Shown piece by piece: positions 11,582 through 22,389 of a DNA stretch of 64,000 nucleotides. This stretch comes from Rhineura floridana (Eukaryota > Chordata > Lepidosauria > Squamata > Rhineuridae), in the NCBI RefSeq assembly GCF_030035675.1, contig NC_084492.1:28173761-28237760 (forward strand). Reading direction: 5' to 3'. The notes beneath the pieces were generated by a model. That model did not search any database and was not told the DNA's origin. It worked only from the letters and a program-made list of their open reading frames with translations. Position 1 is the stretch's first letter. Each line of letters begins with the position of its first letter. A program made the position numbers and the translations under genes.

Positions 11582-12475
11582 TCAGTTTAAAAGCTGCTCT
11601 GCTACCTTTTTAATTTTAAGTGCCAGCAGTCTGGTTCCATTCTGGTTCAAGTGGAGCCCGTCCCTTTTGTACAGGCCCGGCTTCTCCCAAAATGTTCCCC
11701 AGTGCCTAACAAATCCAAACCCTTCCACCCGACACCATCGTCTCATCCACGCATTGAGACTGCAAAGCTGGGCCTGTCTGGCTGGTCCTGCGCGTGGAAC
11801 CGGTAGCATTTCAGAGAAAGCCACCTTGGAGGTCCTGGCTTTCAGCATCCTACCTAGCAACCTAAATTTTGCTTCCAGGACCTCACAGCTGCATTTCCCC
11901 ATGTCGTTGGTGCCAACGTGCACCACGACCACTGACTCCTCCCCAGCACTGTCTACCAAACTATCTAAACGACGGGCGATATCCGCAACCTTCGCACCAG
12001 GCAGGCAAAACACCTTGCCCATCACATAGACCCCACTGTCTATGTTCCTAATGATCAAATCACCCACTACAAGGATACTTCCACCCCCTGGAGATATATC
12101 CTCGGCACGTGAGGATAGCTGCTCATCCCCCAAGGAATGGGTCCCTTCTAAGGGATTGTTTCCCTCTTCCTCAGCTGGATGCTCTCCTTCCCCGAGACCA
12201 TCGTTCTCCATGATAGCAGGAGAGCTATCATCGTTGGAGTGGGACACAGCTATAACGTCCCTGAAGGCCTCCTCCACACACCTCTCTGCCTCTCTCCGCT
12301 TTTCCAGGTCCGCTACCTTGGCCTCAAGGAAATGAAGTCGTTCCCGGAGAACCAGGAGCTCATTGCACCGAGAGCACACCCACGACTTCTGTCCAACAGG
12401 CAGATAGTCGTACATGCTGCAGGCGGTGCAAAACACTGAAAAGCCCCCACACCTCTGCTGGCTTCTTACCTGCAT
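11582..12475 (-). CDS. CR1 ORF1: zinc-finger-like plus SGNH esterase-like protein
   Basis: A 297-residue uninterrupted frame. Residues 16-37 hold a CxxC-x14-CxxC zinc-finger-like motif (CTAC ... CSRC), followed by a Leu/Glu-rich coiled-coil-like segment (about 40-70) and an acidic linker. The C-terminal half is an SGNH/esterase-like domain as known in CR1/L2 ORF1: block I region LVVGDLIIRN, block III HVGTNDMG, and block V DGLHLNQNG with the catalytic Asp-His pair. In the family, block I is GDS with the nucleophile Ser; here it is GDL. The codon is TTG, one C-to-T step from TCG, consistent with CpG decay. In this family ORF1 is thought to bind RNA and assist retrotransposition. The start at 12475 is the first ATG before the zinc-finger motif. 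Not a host gene. Confidence 0.8.
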   Translation of the reverse strand: MQVRSQQRCGGFSVFCTACSMYDYLPVGQKSWVCSRCNELLVLRERLHFLEAKVADLEKRREAERCVEEAFRDVIAVSHSNDDSSPAIMENDGLGEGEHPAEEEGNNPLEGTHSLGDEQLSSRAEDISPGGGSILVVGDLIIRNIDSGVYVMGKVFCLPGAKVADIARRLDSLVDSAGEESVVVVHVGTNDMGKCSCEVLEAKFRLLGRMLKARTSKVAFSEMLPVPRAGPARQAQLCSLNAWMRRWCRVEGFGFVRHWGTFWEKPGLYKRDGLHLNQNGTRLLALKIKKVAEQLLN

Positions 12476-12607
12476 AGTTTAGTTTAAGGTTTATTACGTC
12501 AATGGGTTGGAGACTGCGGTTTAGTTGAGGTTAGGGAACAGACGGGCAGAGTGGGGGGCCCTGGCCTCCTCGCCCTGCTGCCGAACTCGCTCTGCTGCTT
12601 AACTCGC

Positions 12608-12722
12608 CTTGGCGCTTTGTCAGCTGGGGCCTTGGCGCTTTGTCAGCTGGGGCCTTGGCGCTTTGTCAGCTGGGGCCTTGACGCTTTGTCAGCTGGAGCC
12701 TTGACGCTTCGTCAGCTGGGGC
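12608..12722. repeat. Five 23-bp tandem monomers in CR1 5' UTR
   Basis: Five head-to-tail 23-bp units start at 12608, 12631, 12654, 12677 and 12700. The first three are identical ('cttggcgctttgtcagctgg' plus 'ggc'); the last two differ by one to three bases. They lie upstream of ORF1 on the minus strand, where a LINE promoter would act. Confidence 0.92.
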
Positions 12723-13260
12723 TCCCTCTAGCTCATGGAGCAGGCTCCCTCGCTAGGGTGCTCTGACTTTATATGTGTGGCTGGTTCCTCCCAGCTACTG
12801 CTGCCAGCCAATGATGTGTTACTTGAGGCTGATGGCTCAACTATCAGCTGGGGCTTAACTCTTTAGGATTATCTCAGGCTTCCTTCCTTTGAAGGCAGGA
12901 AGGCAGGCTTCCTTCCTGAGCGAGGGGCGGGGCTGTTTAAGCTTTTGGCTGCTTTTAATCTCAGCAAGGGGCTGCGACTTCCAGGCAAGTCTTTTTTGTT
13001 TGTTGTTTTCCCACCTAGAACAGCCTGACCTTTCTGTAACCTAGGGAAACAGAGCTTGTGGTTGTGTTTCAGGAAGGCTAAAGCTGCCCTTTTTAGCAAG
13101 GTAAATCGCACAGATTTCAGGAGGGCTTCCTCGCACTAGATGGTCTCAACAACACGATGGGCCGCCTTCTTTTGTGCGTTCTGCCGTCCTTCGCCTGTGG
13201 TTCCCCAGTGGTCTTTCTGCCGGGGAGCTCCGGCGATCTGCAATCGAGATAGGTGCTTTA

Positions 13261-13737
13261 TTTTCTTGGGCTTGTGGGGAGAAAGAGGGAGAGGAGAGAG
13301 GACGCTTCAGTTAGGCGTCCCGCCGTGCCACAGAGGGCTGTCAAGCTCTCCAAAATCTTTCACCGTCTTAGCTGGAGGGGGAAATTATCCTTTCCCACAC
13401 ACACCCATACTCCCCTCCCCTGCTCCGCTATCAAAGGAACACTGATTTCCCTTCCCCTCTCCTCACTCGCTGTCCTATTTTTATTTCTCAAAGAGAGGCA
13501 ATTCGGAGCGACTTCAGTTGGGACACGTCGGGCAAAGACGCGTGTCCTCACATCTCCCGACATAAAAGGGAATTGTGTGGGAGATTATGCCTTAATTATT
13601 TGGAAATTTTAACTGAGATTTTGTTTTCTGTAGAGGTTGAGGAAACTGAAGGGTGTTTATGGATTGTAACCACGCACACGCACAGGCGCACACATGCACC
13701 AAAAGTCTGACTGAAGTGTGTGGAACTCATTTCCAAA
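13261..13737. other. CpG-containing unclassified DNA next to the CR1 5' end
   Basis: No gene recognised. The left part (to about 13340) may still belong to the CR1 5' UTR because it is CpG-rich like the adjacent element. From 13570 it becomes AT-rich. Confidence 0.4.
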
Positions 13738-13905
13738 AGCATCTGCGTACACATCATTTAAAGGACTTCCACCATCCCAAGAATCCTGGGAACTGTAGTT
13801 TACCCCCAAACAGAGCTACAATTCCTAGAACTCATAACAAACTACAGTTCCCAGGATTCTTTGGTGAGGGGAAGAAATGCACTTTAAATGTATGTTGCGT
13901 AAGTA
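13738..13905. mobile_element. Palindromic MITE with 'aatcctgggaactgtagttt' arms
   Basis: 'aatcctgggaactgtagttt' at about 13781 is matched in reverse by 'aaactacagttcccaggatt' at about 13839. The outer parts 'catttaaaggac' and 'gcactttaaatg' also pair. This motif pair recurs in the partial element at 4848-4943. Superfamily uncertain, possibly Harbinger. Confidence 0.6.
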
Positions 13906-13913
13906 GCCTAGAG

Positions 13914-14048
13914 TTGGGGAAGTGGTGGCTCTCCAGATGTTGCTGGACATCCAGTTTCCATCAGCTCCAAACCAGCGTGACCAATGGTCAGCGATGATGG
14001 GATATGGAGTCCAGCAACATCTGGAGGGCCACAGATTCTCCATCCCTG
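13914..14048. mobile_element. hAT-like palindromic MITE
   Basis: 'ctctccagatgttgctggac' is mirrored by 'gtccagcaacatctggaggg', ending 'tctccatccctg'. No clear target duplication. Confidence 0.75.
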
Positions 14049-14096
14049 ATTTAGGATTTGAGTTGGGGTGGACAGAAAGTAAAATGGGACCATTTA

Positions 14097-14600
14097 TTTA
14101 CTTACTTACTTACATAATTACTTACTAATTCACCCTTCCTCCCAGAAGGAGTCCAGGATGGCAAATAGGAGACAGAATACTAAAAACATCTTAAAACATC
14201 TTAATAACAAAACATCTTAAACTCATATTTTAAAAAAAAACAACTTTTGAAACGTCTTAAAAAGCAGTTCCAGCACAAACGCAGTCTGGGATAAGGTCTC
14301 TACTTAAAAGGCTTGTTGAAAGAGGAAGGTCTTCAGTAGGCACCGAAAAGATAATGGAGACAGCGCCTGTCTAATATTTAAGGGGAGGGAATCCCAAGAT
14401 GTCAGTGCCACAACACTAAAGGTTCGCTTCCTATGTTGTGCAGAACAGACCTCCAGATAAGATGGTATCTGCAGGAGGCCCTCACCTGCAGAGTGCAGTG
14501 ATCCACTGGGTATATAACGGGTAAGGTGATCTTTGAGATATCTGACCTACTAAGTGATTTGCAATAATAGCAATAAGGAAATAACAATTTCCTCATGTAA
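14097..14600 (-). mobile_element. L2-like LINE 3' end, 5'-truncated
   Basis: Same landmarks as 1370-1890 and 3541-4117, ending in a (TTAC)n tract at 14094-14126 on the plus strand. No intact frame. Confidence 0.65.
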
Positions 14601-15544
14601 ATTAAGCTGATGAAAGTACCGGGACTAGAAGTTATTTCTCTGTGTGTGAAAGAACTGGGACTGAAAACAAACTCCTATTCTCAAAATGCCTCAGGCTATG
14701 TACCCTGTTCTTTTATTCTAACTCTATATCCTTTGCACCTGGATCTGGTTGGTAGAATTTGGATTTGGGGGTTGAGGAGGTGGAATAAAATAGCTCAAAC
14801 AAGTCTGAAATCTGCTGAGTCCTGGTTTCTTTTTTTAGGGGGGCATTTTTTTTTTTTACTTCAACATGGTTTTTCAAAGACAGTTGGTTTGTCTCCCACA
14901 ACCCCACCCTCAAAACAGTGAATGTTATGAATTTCAAACAAACAAGAATATTCCCTTTCATCTTAGTAATTATCTTCACATTAGAAATCAATCAAGGATG
15001 CTCATTACCATTAGCAAGATGGCTCATAAAATTCCCCCACGCCAGTCATGCTAATGAACGTGAAGGCAACATCACTTTTCCCGGGACGTAAACAGGGGAA
15101 CAAGCATCTCAACTGCGGCAGTTTAATGGTGCCAGACATTATTCACATCCAAAGAAAACAGATTAAATGCTCATAAATGGTAATAACTGGGTGGAGTGGG
15201 GTTTGTTTGGGTTTTTTTTTTAAGGGCTTACAAAATCCTTGCACAAGAACTGTTACTCACTCTACAAAATGGGATAATTGGCTCATTGGTGGTGGGAGCA
15301 TAGAGAGGTGACCAATTTTTGGACTCAACAATTTTGTCTGGCTTGTGATAAGCAGTAGAGGCTGCTTCATTAGGGCATATCGGGAATGACCCCACCAACT
15401 TCAGTTGTTCCCACCTGCCTGTTTTCTTATTTAGAACACATCCAGGAGGTTCCACTAGCTGTCAGCTTCCTCCTTTTAATCTCAGGGCACTTCCAGTCCC
15501 TTGCTGTTTTGGGGTCGGGTTCAGTCATTTCAGGTTGTGCAATG
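14601..15544. other. Non-repetitive DNA with a candidate conserved non-coding block
   Basis: No gene is seen. The stretch 14980-15190 is free of the local repeats, has intermediate GC, and contains homeodomain-like 'gctaatga' plus 'taaac' and 'ttaat' motifs. That is the look of a conserved enhancer. This is inference only; alignment to another squamate would decide. Confidence 0.3.
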
Positions 15545-15790
15545 AATTTTATTTATTTATTATTTGATTTATATCCCGCCCTTCCTCTCAGCAGGAGCCC
15601 AAACAGCACTGATTGGGAGGTCTTCCTCAACAAACCCACTTCTCCCAAAAGATCAGACTTTGGGCAATAAGGAAAGTGTTGGGGAAATGCACTGGAAAGT
15701 GTGGGGTAACCCTTGCTTTGACACAATGTCATCTAACCACCTGGCCAACAAATCAGAATGGATGCTCAATAAACAGGTCACCTGGAAGCA
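15545..15790. mobile_element. LINE tail followed by an unclassified dispersed repeat
   Basis: Positions 15545-15600 match the terminal part of the L2-like 3' UTR on the minus strand ('atttatatcccgcccttcct'). Positions 15660-15790 match, in reverse, the segment 17735-17900 ('cactggaaagtgtgg' and 'gctcaataaacagg'), so they form a two-copy dispersed family. Confidence 0.5.
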
Positions 15791-15814
15791 TCAGTGTTGC
15801 CATTGTAGGACTCA

Positions 15815-15940
15815 GGGATAGGGACACAACTGGAATTAGTTGACTCTGCCTGATTCAGCCTGCAATTGGCACTGGCTCCACTTACCCCTGGGCTCTCAGC
15901 TTTCTGCCCTACCAGTCCCAAAGGGCATCAGCCACCACTG
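15815..15940 (+). mobile_element. hAT-like MITE, CAGTGGTGGCTGG family, 3' part
   Basis: It ends 'ggcatcagccaccactg', the reverse complement of the family terminus. The 5' part is missing. Confidence 0.65.
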
Positions 15941-16114
15941 TCACTTGAACCTGTCACTCCACACACCACAAAGTATGGCAGCAACAGAATATTTTTTTCC
16001 CAATTGGTAAAAAACAGAGATTTCACACTTTAGCTGCATCTTTCTGTAGACAGGTGTATGAGATGGGGATAGTATATAGTATGGAAATGTACAGTATTCT
16101 GTGCAGAATCCTAC

Positions 16115-16205
16115 CAGGTGGGGTCATACCAGTGGTACAGCACCTGCTTGGCATGCAGGAGGCCCCAGTTTCCATCCCTGGCATCACCACTTGTGGCAGG
16201 ACGGT
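16115..16205 (+). mobile_element. tRNA-derived SINE, head only
   Basis: A-box-like 'taccagtggtacagca' and B-box-like 'agtttccatcc' are followed by 'ctggcatcaccac'. The tail is missing. A G-rich run of GAGCAAG/GGGCAAG-type units occupies 16205-16330. Confidence 0.5.
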
Positions 16206-16489
16206 GAGCAAGTGAGTGAGCAAGCAAGCAGGAGATGGGGGTGAGCGGGCAAGAGGAGGGCAAGCGAGCAAATGGGTGGGCAGGGGGAGAGCAAGTGAGC
16301 GGGCTTGGGGGGGGCGGCAAGCGGGCAGGCAGCTCCCTCTCTGTGATCCATGGCAGGCTGCCACAGAAGGGAAGCTCTACTCCCCCACCATAACGAGGGA
16401 CCCTTCAAGAGCCTCTGTGTGCTGCAGGGCCCTTGGCCAGGGCACCACCTGGCCACCCTTTGGAGCCAGCCCTGCTTATATGCTGACAT

Positions 16490-16690
16490 GCTCTCACCCC
16501 TGTCAGCAATCTGGCTGCAGCATCCTGTACTAATTGCAGTTTCCAGGTTAAGTGCAGGGGGAAGCCCCACATAGAGTGCATTGCAGTAATCCAGTCTTGA
16601 AGGCACCAATGCCTGAACTACCATTTTACTTGTAGTCCTGCCCACACCACTGGCATGTGGGTCCTGGAAGGTTGTCCCCAAGAGAATGCA
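16490..16690 (-). mobile_element. L2-like RT C-terminal remnant
   Basis: On the minus strand, VQALVPSRLDYCNALYVGLP is the 'LDYCN' block of L2/CR1-type polyproteins. The following ALN..LQ region decays quickly. No intact frame. Confidence 0.6.
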
Positions 16691-17707
16691 GCCCTTGGGT
16701 GGAAAAAAAAGATTCCTACCCCTTCTATTAGGGGCTCAGACAGGCTGATTCCCATTTTTTTTCTTACCCTCCCCAATTAACTCTTCAATATTCTATGGCA
16801 CCTGGAGGCCACTGACCATGCTCCCCACTCATTGGGAGAGGTCACTTGATGACCGCCTGAGTTTGCTATGAGTTTACATGATAGGTTGTGTGACACTTGC
16901 CTCTTTCGTCCCTCCCCTTCTTCTGTCCTTTCCCAGCTGTCAGATACTAGAAACTAGATTGTAACCTCAGCAGGGCAGAGACTGACTACCCTGCCCCTTT
17001 GCTTATGCTGTAAAATGCCACACAGAGAGATATAGCAACAACAATAATAAAGCATGTTTCTTTTGTTCTGACCTCCCAGCAACTAGGGAATCTTTACCAT
17101 ATCGTCTTCCCATTTGCTCTCCTTTATAACACCAGCACCTCCCCTGGCTATACAATTCTTGCTGAGTTTGTAGATTGCTTAACCTGGTCTAATAAAACCA
17201 TAATGATCCTGGGCCCGCCTAATGAATTTCTGGACAGATGCCAGCAGACTCTAGCTGTGAGGAGAGATCTGGAAGACTCATATAACCCACCAATAGAATG
17301 AGCATGACAGATTTGTGGTATACATGGGTGTGTTTAATAGCAATAACCGTTGGTGTGTTTTTTTTAGAAGTATGCTGTCACACTCTAGAGACTGACGCAT
17401 TTATTGTGGCATGAGCCAACGTTTTTAAGAAAGTAGCTTGCTTCTGATGCACACACCGGGCAGAGATTATACAGGTGCACGTGACTTGAGATGCTCAGAG
17501 AAAGAAGCAAGCCAAGGTTGAGTACTAAATAAAATGAGAATGCAAACATGCATTCTTGATAGCTGGAGTGCTTACAAAGGGAGACAGTGTATTGCAGATC
17601 CAGGCTTAATCTTCTAGGCACCAGAAGCAGCACAGTCTCAGGGGCTGAATGGCAGAGGATCACAAGCGATGAAAGGTTCTCAAAATCTGAAGCAGGTGAG
17701 CTAGCTG
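16691..17707. other. Intergenic DNA, no gene seen
   Basis: No recognisable coding or repeat structure. Composition is moderate GC. Confidence 0.5.
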
Positions 17708-17960
17708 CAACTTCAGGCCCTTCCAGACAGACTGTTTATTGAGCATTCACCCTGAGTTGTTTACACAAAATTTGCATGGAGATTATACAACCTCGTGGTT
17801 TAGTGAGCATTTATTCTCATTTGTTTGCACTGAGATTATATGACACTGCCCAGTGTTGCCATTATCCCACACTTTCCAGTGCATTTCCCCATCACTTTTA
17901 TTACTACCAAAAAAAATTGTTTAAAAGTTTGCGCACGGACATCAAATCCATTTTAACTGC
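17708..17960. repeat. Dispersed repeat shared with 15660-15790
   Basis: 'ctgtttattgagcattca' and 'cacactttccagtgcatttc' recur in reverse orientation at 15660-15790. It begins 'ggcccttccagacagact', which could be a Harbinger-like end, but the other end is not defined. Confidence 0.45.
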
Positions 17961-18454
17961 ACAAACTACATTTCCCAGTATACGACTGAATCATACCCAC
18001 AGAACAGCCTGACAGTCTGGAAGACCTTATGAGGCACAGGGACATCATTTCTCACTCCCACCCCACCTCCAGCTCCCAAACCTGTTGTCCTGAATTGCCG
18101 AATCAATAGCAAATAACATGATGCAGGAGGGAGGAGATTAAAAAAGCTGAGCAGGGTTTGGAGAGAAATTTGTTTCAGTTCACATTTTAATGAGAACCAG
18201 GGTAGAAACACGCTCACTGTCCAGCCAGGTCTAGTTCATCTCCGCCTCTCTCCTCTGAAAATGGGGGCACACAACAATGCTAGCTAGTCAAACCCTACCC
18301 CTTTTTACTGTAAAATCTGGTGGGATAAGCTTGAATGTAATTGGTTTTTTTAAAAAAAAAAATCAGCTTCAAAGAGATTTCACAACTGATCGGCAGATCA
18401 ACCCGTTCTCCCTCAGCAAATGCTTTGCTGTAGGCAACTAGTGTGTTCACAGAC

Positions 18455-19527
18455 CCAAGTTAATTCACACTTTACGAAACAACATGTGAACTGAAACACA
18501 GCTACCCTTAGAAATTTGCACTTCCCCAAATTTTATGATGCAGTTCTCCAACCAAATAATGTATCAAAATGCATATATTAGGGGAAAGTTTGCATAAAAA
18601 TGCATATATTTCTAAAAATAACATGCAAAACTGCATTATGTTAAGGAAATTTGCTCGCAAAAACATGTATGTTGTTAGATAGTATTGGTAAATTAGCAGA
18701 CTTTAGCTGAGTTTAGCTCGCTCAGCATTCTGTGCAGCACGGGTGTGTGTGGTTTACACTTTTATCTTGCTTTGAATCACTCACTTTGTAAAATAAGAAA
18801 TGGAAATGGACTGCCTTCAAGTCAATCCCGACTTATGGCGACCCTATGAATAGGGTTTTCATGGTAAGCGGTATTCAGAGGTGGTTTACCACTACCTTCC
18901 TCTGAGGTTCAGAGGCAGTGACTGTCCCAAGGTTACCCAATGAGCTCCATGGCTGAGTGGGGATCCAAACCCTGGTCTCCCAGGTCGTAGTCCAACACTC
19001 TAACCACTACCCACAGTGGCTGTTTATTAACAGAAAGACATCCTTGATAGGAAAGTCTCTAGTTGTAGCTAACTAACTAAGTTGGAGGTGAATGGCCAGG
19101 CTTAGTTGTTCCCTCCATGCTAGAGGAGAGAGACAAAGAGATATCTGCTCTCTCTCAGCTGGTTTGAGAAAAAAGAGGGAGGGTGGAAGTGAGATCAGCT
19201 TCCTGAGAGTATCACTTTGCACTGGAAGGAACTCAGGTAAGGACAGGCAACCTAGCCAGCTGGAGGACCCTCTCTTTATCTGCTCTTAGGTATGCAAAGA
19301 CAAGCAAAGAGGAGTTGTTCTTGCCACACTTCTAGCATGTGTTAGGCAAAATGATGCGCAAAAATGTGTATTTTGGAAGAAATGTACACTGAAATGTTAA
19401 CAAATTTTGCTGAGGTCTTAAAAAAAAATCCACCTCAAACTGATACAAAATTTGGAGAATGGAATTTAAGACTGGAATAATGAAAAACAGAGAGAAGACA
19501 AAATCAGCATATTTGTCCATCCCTATA
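18455..19527 (+). mobile_element. AT-rich MITE (TAGGGATGG family) split by later DNA
   Basis: The left part (18455-18690) and right part (19330-19527, ending 'tttgtccatccct') match successive halves of the element at 41676-42080. About 640 bp of unrelated sequence, including the SINE at 18795-19022, separates them, so the SINE and its companions inserted later. Confidence 0.6.
18795..19022 (-). mobile_element. tRNA-derived SINE with Bov-B/RTE-like tail (Sauria-SINE type)
   Basis: On the minus strand the head has 'gtagtggttagagtgttgg' (A box) and 'ggatccccactc' after a B-box-like site. The tail carries 'gggtcgccataagtcgggat' and 'gacttgaaggca', close to the Bov-B LINE 3' end as I remember it. 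This type is characteristic of squamates and is one reason for the organism call. Confidence 0.7.
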
Positions 19528-19914
19528 CCCAGGGCAGAAAAAAGCTAGTGTCAGCCCTGAGTTCTTGATCTAAGCATGTGCAAAAATGCATCAAAATCAG
19601 CCAGTCATTTGTTGAAAAGAGGGGGCAGCGTTAACTGATCAAATTCTGAGCATCCTATCATAGAGTTGGAAGGGTTATCTTCCTCAAAGAATGCAGGGAA
19701 TCCAATGCTACAAAAACGTTCCTTGTATATATATATATTTACAATATTTCTATACCACACAATAACAAAGCTTTTCAGGGAGCTTTACAAGTAAAAAAAA
19801 AAAGAAACCAGAGTATCCCTGGTAAGTGACTGTCCAGGTTCTGCTTTAAAACCTATTGAACACAGTGGTACTTACTTCTGAGCAAATGTGCATGGAATTC
19901 CTCTGTAACTGAAG

Positions 19915-20225
19915 CATAGGGCCATAACTCAATGCTAGAGCACATGTTTTGCATGCAGACAATCCTATGTTCAATCCCTGGCATTTCCAGTATGACAGCG
20001 ATGGGGAACCTGTGGCCCTCCAGATGTTGCTGGATGACGGTTCCCATCACCTATGATCATCTGACAAGCTGTCTGGGGCTGATGGGAGTTGGAGTCCAGC
20101 AGCATCTTGAGGGCCATAGGTACCCATCCCTGCAGTAGGCTCTGAAAGACTCCTGTCTGAAATCCTAGAGAGCCACTGCCATTTGGTATAAGCAGTACTG
20201 AACTAGATGGGCCAATTGTCCATTG
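19915..20225 (+). mobile_element. tRNA-derived SINE, CR1-like tail, split by a MITE
   Basis: The head is 19915-19995 ('aatgctagagcacatgtttt', 'gttcaatccctgg'). The tail resumes at 20133 with 'aagactcctgtctgaaatcc' and 'actgaactagatgggccaat'. The younger element at 19996-20132 interrupts it. Confidence 0.75.
19996..20132. mobile_element. hAT-like palindromic MITE nested in a SINE
   Basis: It starts CAGCGATGGGGAACC and ends CCCATCCCTG. Flanks are CAGTATGA (19988-19995) and CAGTAGGC (20133-20140), 6 of 8 matching, which fits a decayed 8-bp hAT duplication. Confidence 0.8.
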
Positions 20226-20334
20226 GTGTAAATCAGTTTGCTTTGTTCCAAATCCTAACAAATTACAGTAAAGGTCCTTTATAGTGGTGAATTCTGAAGT
20301 CCAGCCTGCCTTCATGAGCACCCCGTAGGCACAT

Positions 20335-20519
20335 CTTGGAGGCTGGGCCTGGCAACCAAGAGGTCTTCTGTATCTTTAAAAGTTGTGCAGGGGGGAGGGA
20401 GAATTCCACCTTGTGGTTTTTCCCATTACACTGTTGCAAGAAAACCTGCACTTGGCTGGATTTTCTCTTCTCTTAAAGATACAGAAACATTCTCAGGCCC
20501 TGAGGCTGGCAACCCTACT
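20335..20519. repeat. Inverted-repeat element around 'cttctgtatctttaaaa'
   Basis: 'tctgtatctttaaaagttgtgca' on the left pairs with 'ttaaagatacagaa' on the right. Outer 'cctggcaacc' and 'ggctggcaaccct' also resemble each other. Likely a MITE; the ends are not fixed. Confidence 0.45.
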
Positions 20520-21188
20520 TCTAAGACTATACAACAAAAATGGACTTTTTACCAGTGCAGACATACAGCTTCATATCAAACCAGTTCCTCATCCCTCTCA
20601 TCCTGCTCCCTTTGCTTAACATTGTTGGAAGTGGGACAAGAGCAACTCCTGTTTGGGTTCTTTTGTTTGTATTCCAGAAGGAAGAGTTGGGGTACTCCAG
20701 CCGGCTAGACTTGCCTACCTTTACCTGTGCTGTTCTCTACCTAACTTTCTTCCATTGTCAACTGATATATTCAGGGAAGCTGACCTGCCCCTTCTTCCTT
20801 TGTCTTCTTCTTCAACTGTTTGAGGAGATAGGAGACATCTTTCTCTTTGCTCTCTCTCCTGAGCCATGAGGGCAATACCCACATCTGGGCATTGCACCTC
20901 CAACTTAGTTAGTTAGAACTAGGTATGCCTTTCCTGTCTACTATGTATTTCTATAAATAAAATAGCTTTTCTTATTTTACTAAGTCTTAAGTCTCAGTGA
21001 CACGCAGTTCAGACACTGAGTATCTCTGCATATTTCCATAACAAACATCTAGTCAGATGAAGAGTTCTGGTGGACTCAAAAGCTTGCACACTGTTTTGTG
21101 ACATTTTGGTTGGTCATAATAAAGGGACTTTGGATTTCCCCCCTAAAATGTAAGTGGCAGTTGAAACCTTAACCACACATGCTAATTA
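20520..21188. other. Intergenic DNA, no gene seen
   Basis: No coding similarity recognised. Open frames here are short and lack homology I can recall. Confidence 0.45.
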
Positions 21189-21442
21189 CAGTGGAGGCTG
21201 GTCCATTAGGGCTACTGGGGCACTGCCCCTCCCAACCTCAGTCTGCTCTCAGTCAGCCCTCACTTGCCTTACATTTAAAACCAGTCCAGAGGGTGGCATT
21301 GACTGTTTCCTTTTCCTTGGTCACAGAGTTGCCCTTGTAGAACTCAGTGGGGAAGAAGATGGGATCAAAGCTAGAATTAGTTGGCTCTGGCTCCACCTAC
21401 TGTCGGGCCCTGTTCCTTCTGCCCCACCAGTCCCAACAGGCA
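21189..21442 (+). mobile_element. hAT-like MITE, CAGTGGAGGCTGG family, 3'-truncated
   Basis: It starts CAGTGGAGGCTGGTCC and carries the family core 'gcccttgtagaactcagt' and 'ggctctggctccacctact'. The right terminus is replaced after 'cccaacaggcac'. Confidence 0.7.
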
Positions 21443-21634
21443 CAATAGGATTGGGCCAGGCCCAGCACCAGAAGACAGCCAGGTTGAACCCTGGACGAGG
21501 GCCCCTCCTTAGGGTGGAAGAGTGAAGTTCCTGCTCGGTGAATTGCAGCAGCATCAGGTTGTGGGACTCAGCGAACCAATACTGCAGCAGATCACAAAGT
21601 GGGAGCTCCCAGGCACTCACAGGAACCTCCAATG

Positions 21635-21810
21635 CAGGTGGTGTGGAGCTTAAATAAGCCTGCCCACCCTACCTACCTGCCACATCAGCATACATGCCCC
21701 ATGCACACATGTCTGCCATAACCCAAGATCGTGGCATGGGCATCACTAAGGGGTTGACTGATTGTCAGGTTGTTGTGGTGGGCTGGCTTATTTAAGCCCC
21801 ATGCCACCTG
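21635..21810. repeat. Foldback structure with 32-bp arms
   Basis: Arms 21635-21666 and 21779-21810 are inverted copies matching at about 28 of 32 positions around 'cttaaataagcc'. The spacer is 112 bp. Possibly the core of an older MITE; no duplication found. Confidence 0.6.
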
Positions 21811-22360
21811 TATCGGGCAGGAGTGTTTGGCCTTAAGGTATTGCAGGCCAGGGGGCAGCCTGGTGCCCAAGGGCTCAGTCATGCCTGGTGCTGGCACTTG
21901 ATTAGGCCAATAGCACCCCAGGAGACTATGTTGCTATTGTCCCTGCCGTGACATAAATGGCAGCCCTGTGTTCCTACTCCACTGCACTACTGGGTAAGGT
22001 TAGGCACTGAACGTAGGAAAATTCAAAGACTCTGCCATCTTTACTCTTCACTCACATTTATATTTGCATGCTCCCAAGGAAAAGCCTTCAGGCACACTTA
22101 CAACTAGAACTCAGGCCGATTTCAAATCAGTGGGGTTTTTTCCCCCATTGAAATGTGTTTAAGATTTCTCTCTCCCCCCAGGATAATTGTTATAAGCCCA
22201 TGTTATTGTTCACAGTTATTGTTAGGAAAATTGTTAGGAAAGTTGCTGTTAGATGTACGTTCATTAACTTGGGAGCAAATTCAGCGGCCTTACTCTGAGT
22301 ATGCCTATGTGCACCCGATTGGGCAGTTCCTGTCTGAAATATTTATATTCTCTTTATTTT
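21811..22360. other. Intergenic DNA, no gene seen
   Basis: Nothing recognised. Moderate to AT-rich composition. Confidence 0.45.
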
Positions 22361-22389
22361 GAAGGGGTGTGTGTGGGGGGGGGACAATA

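Larger units (their letters stand above)
8359..13260 (-). mobile_element. CR1 LINE, near full length
   Basis: The element reads right to left: a CpG-rich 5' UTR (about 13260-12476) with five 23-bp monomers, ORF1 (12475-11582), ORF2 (about 11462-8571), a short 3' UTR, and the CR1-type terminal microsatellite (TTCTTATG units, seen on the plus strand as 'taagaacataagaacataag' at 8359-8378). Full-length CR1 copies are rare because most are severely 5'-truncated. Two in-frame stops in ORF2 and a lost ORF1 catalytic serine codon indicate it is not active now, but the long frames imply modest age. The 5' boundary is uncertain by a few hundred bases. Confidence 0.88.

Noticed and set aside
8883-12439. 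Plus-strand open frames inside the CR1 element
   Set aside because: They are antisense shadows of ORF1 and ORF2.
16184-16681. 165-codon minus-strand frame as a host gene
   Set aside because: Its start is an L2-like RT remnant and the rest is a G-rich simple-repeat-derived region.
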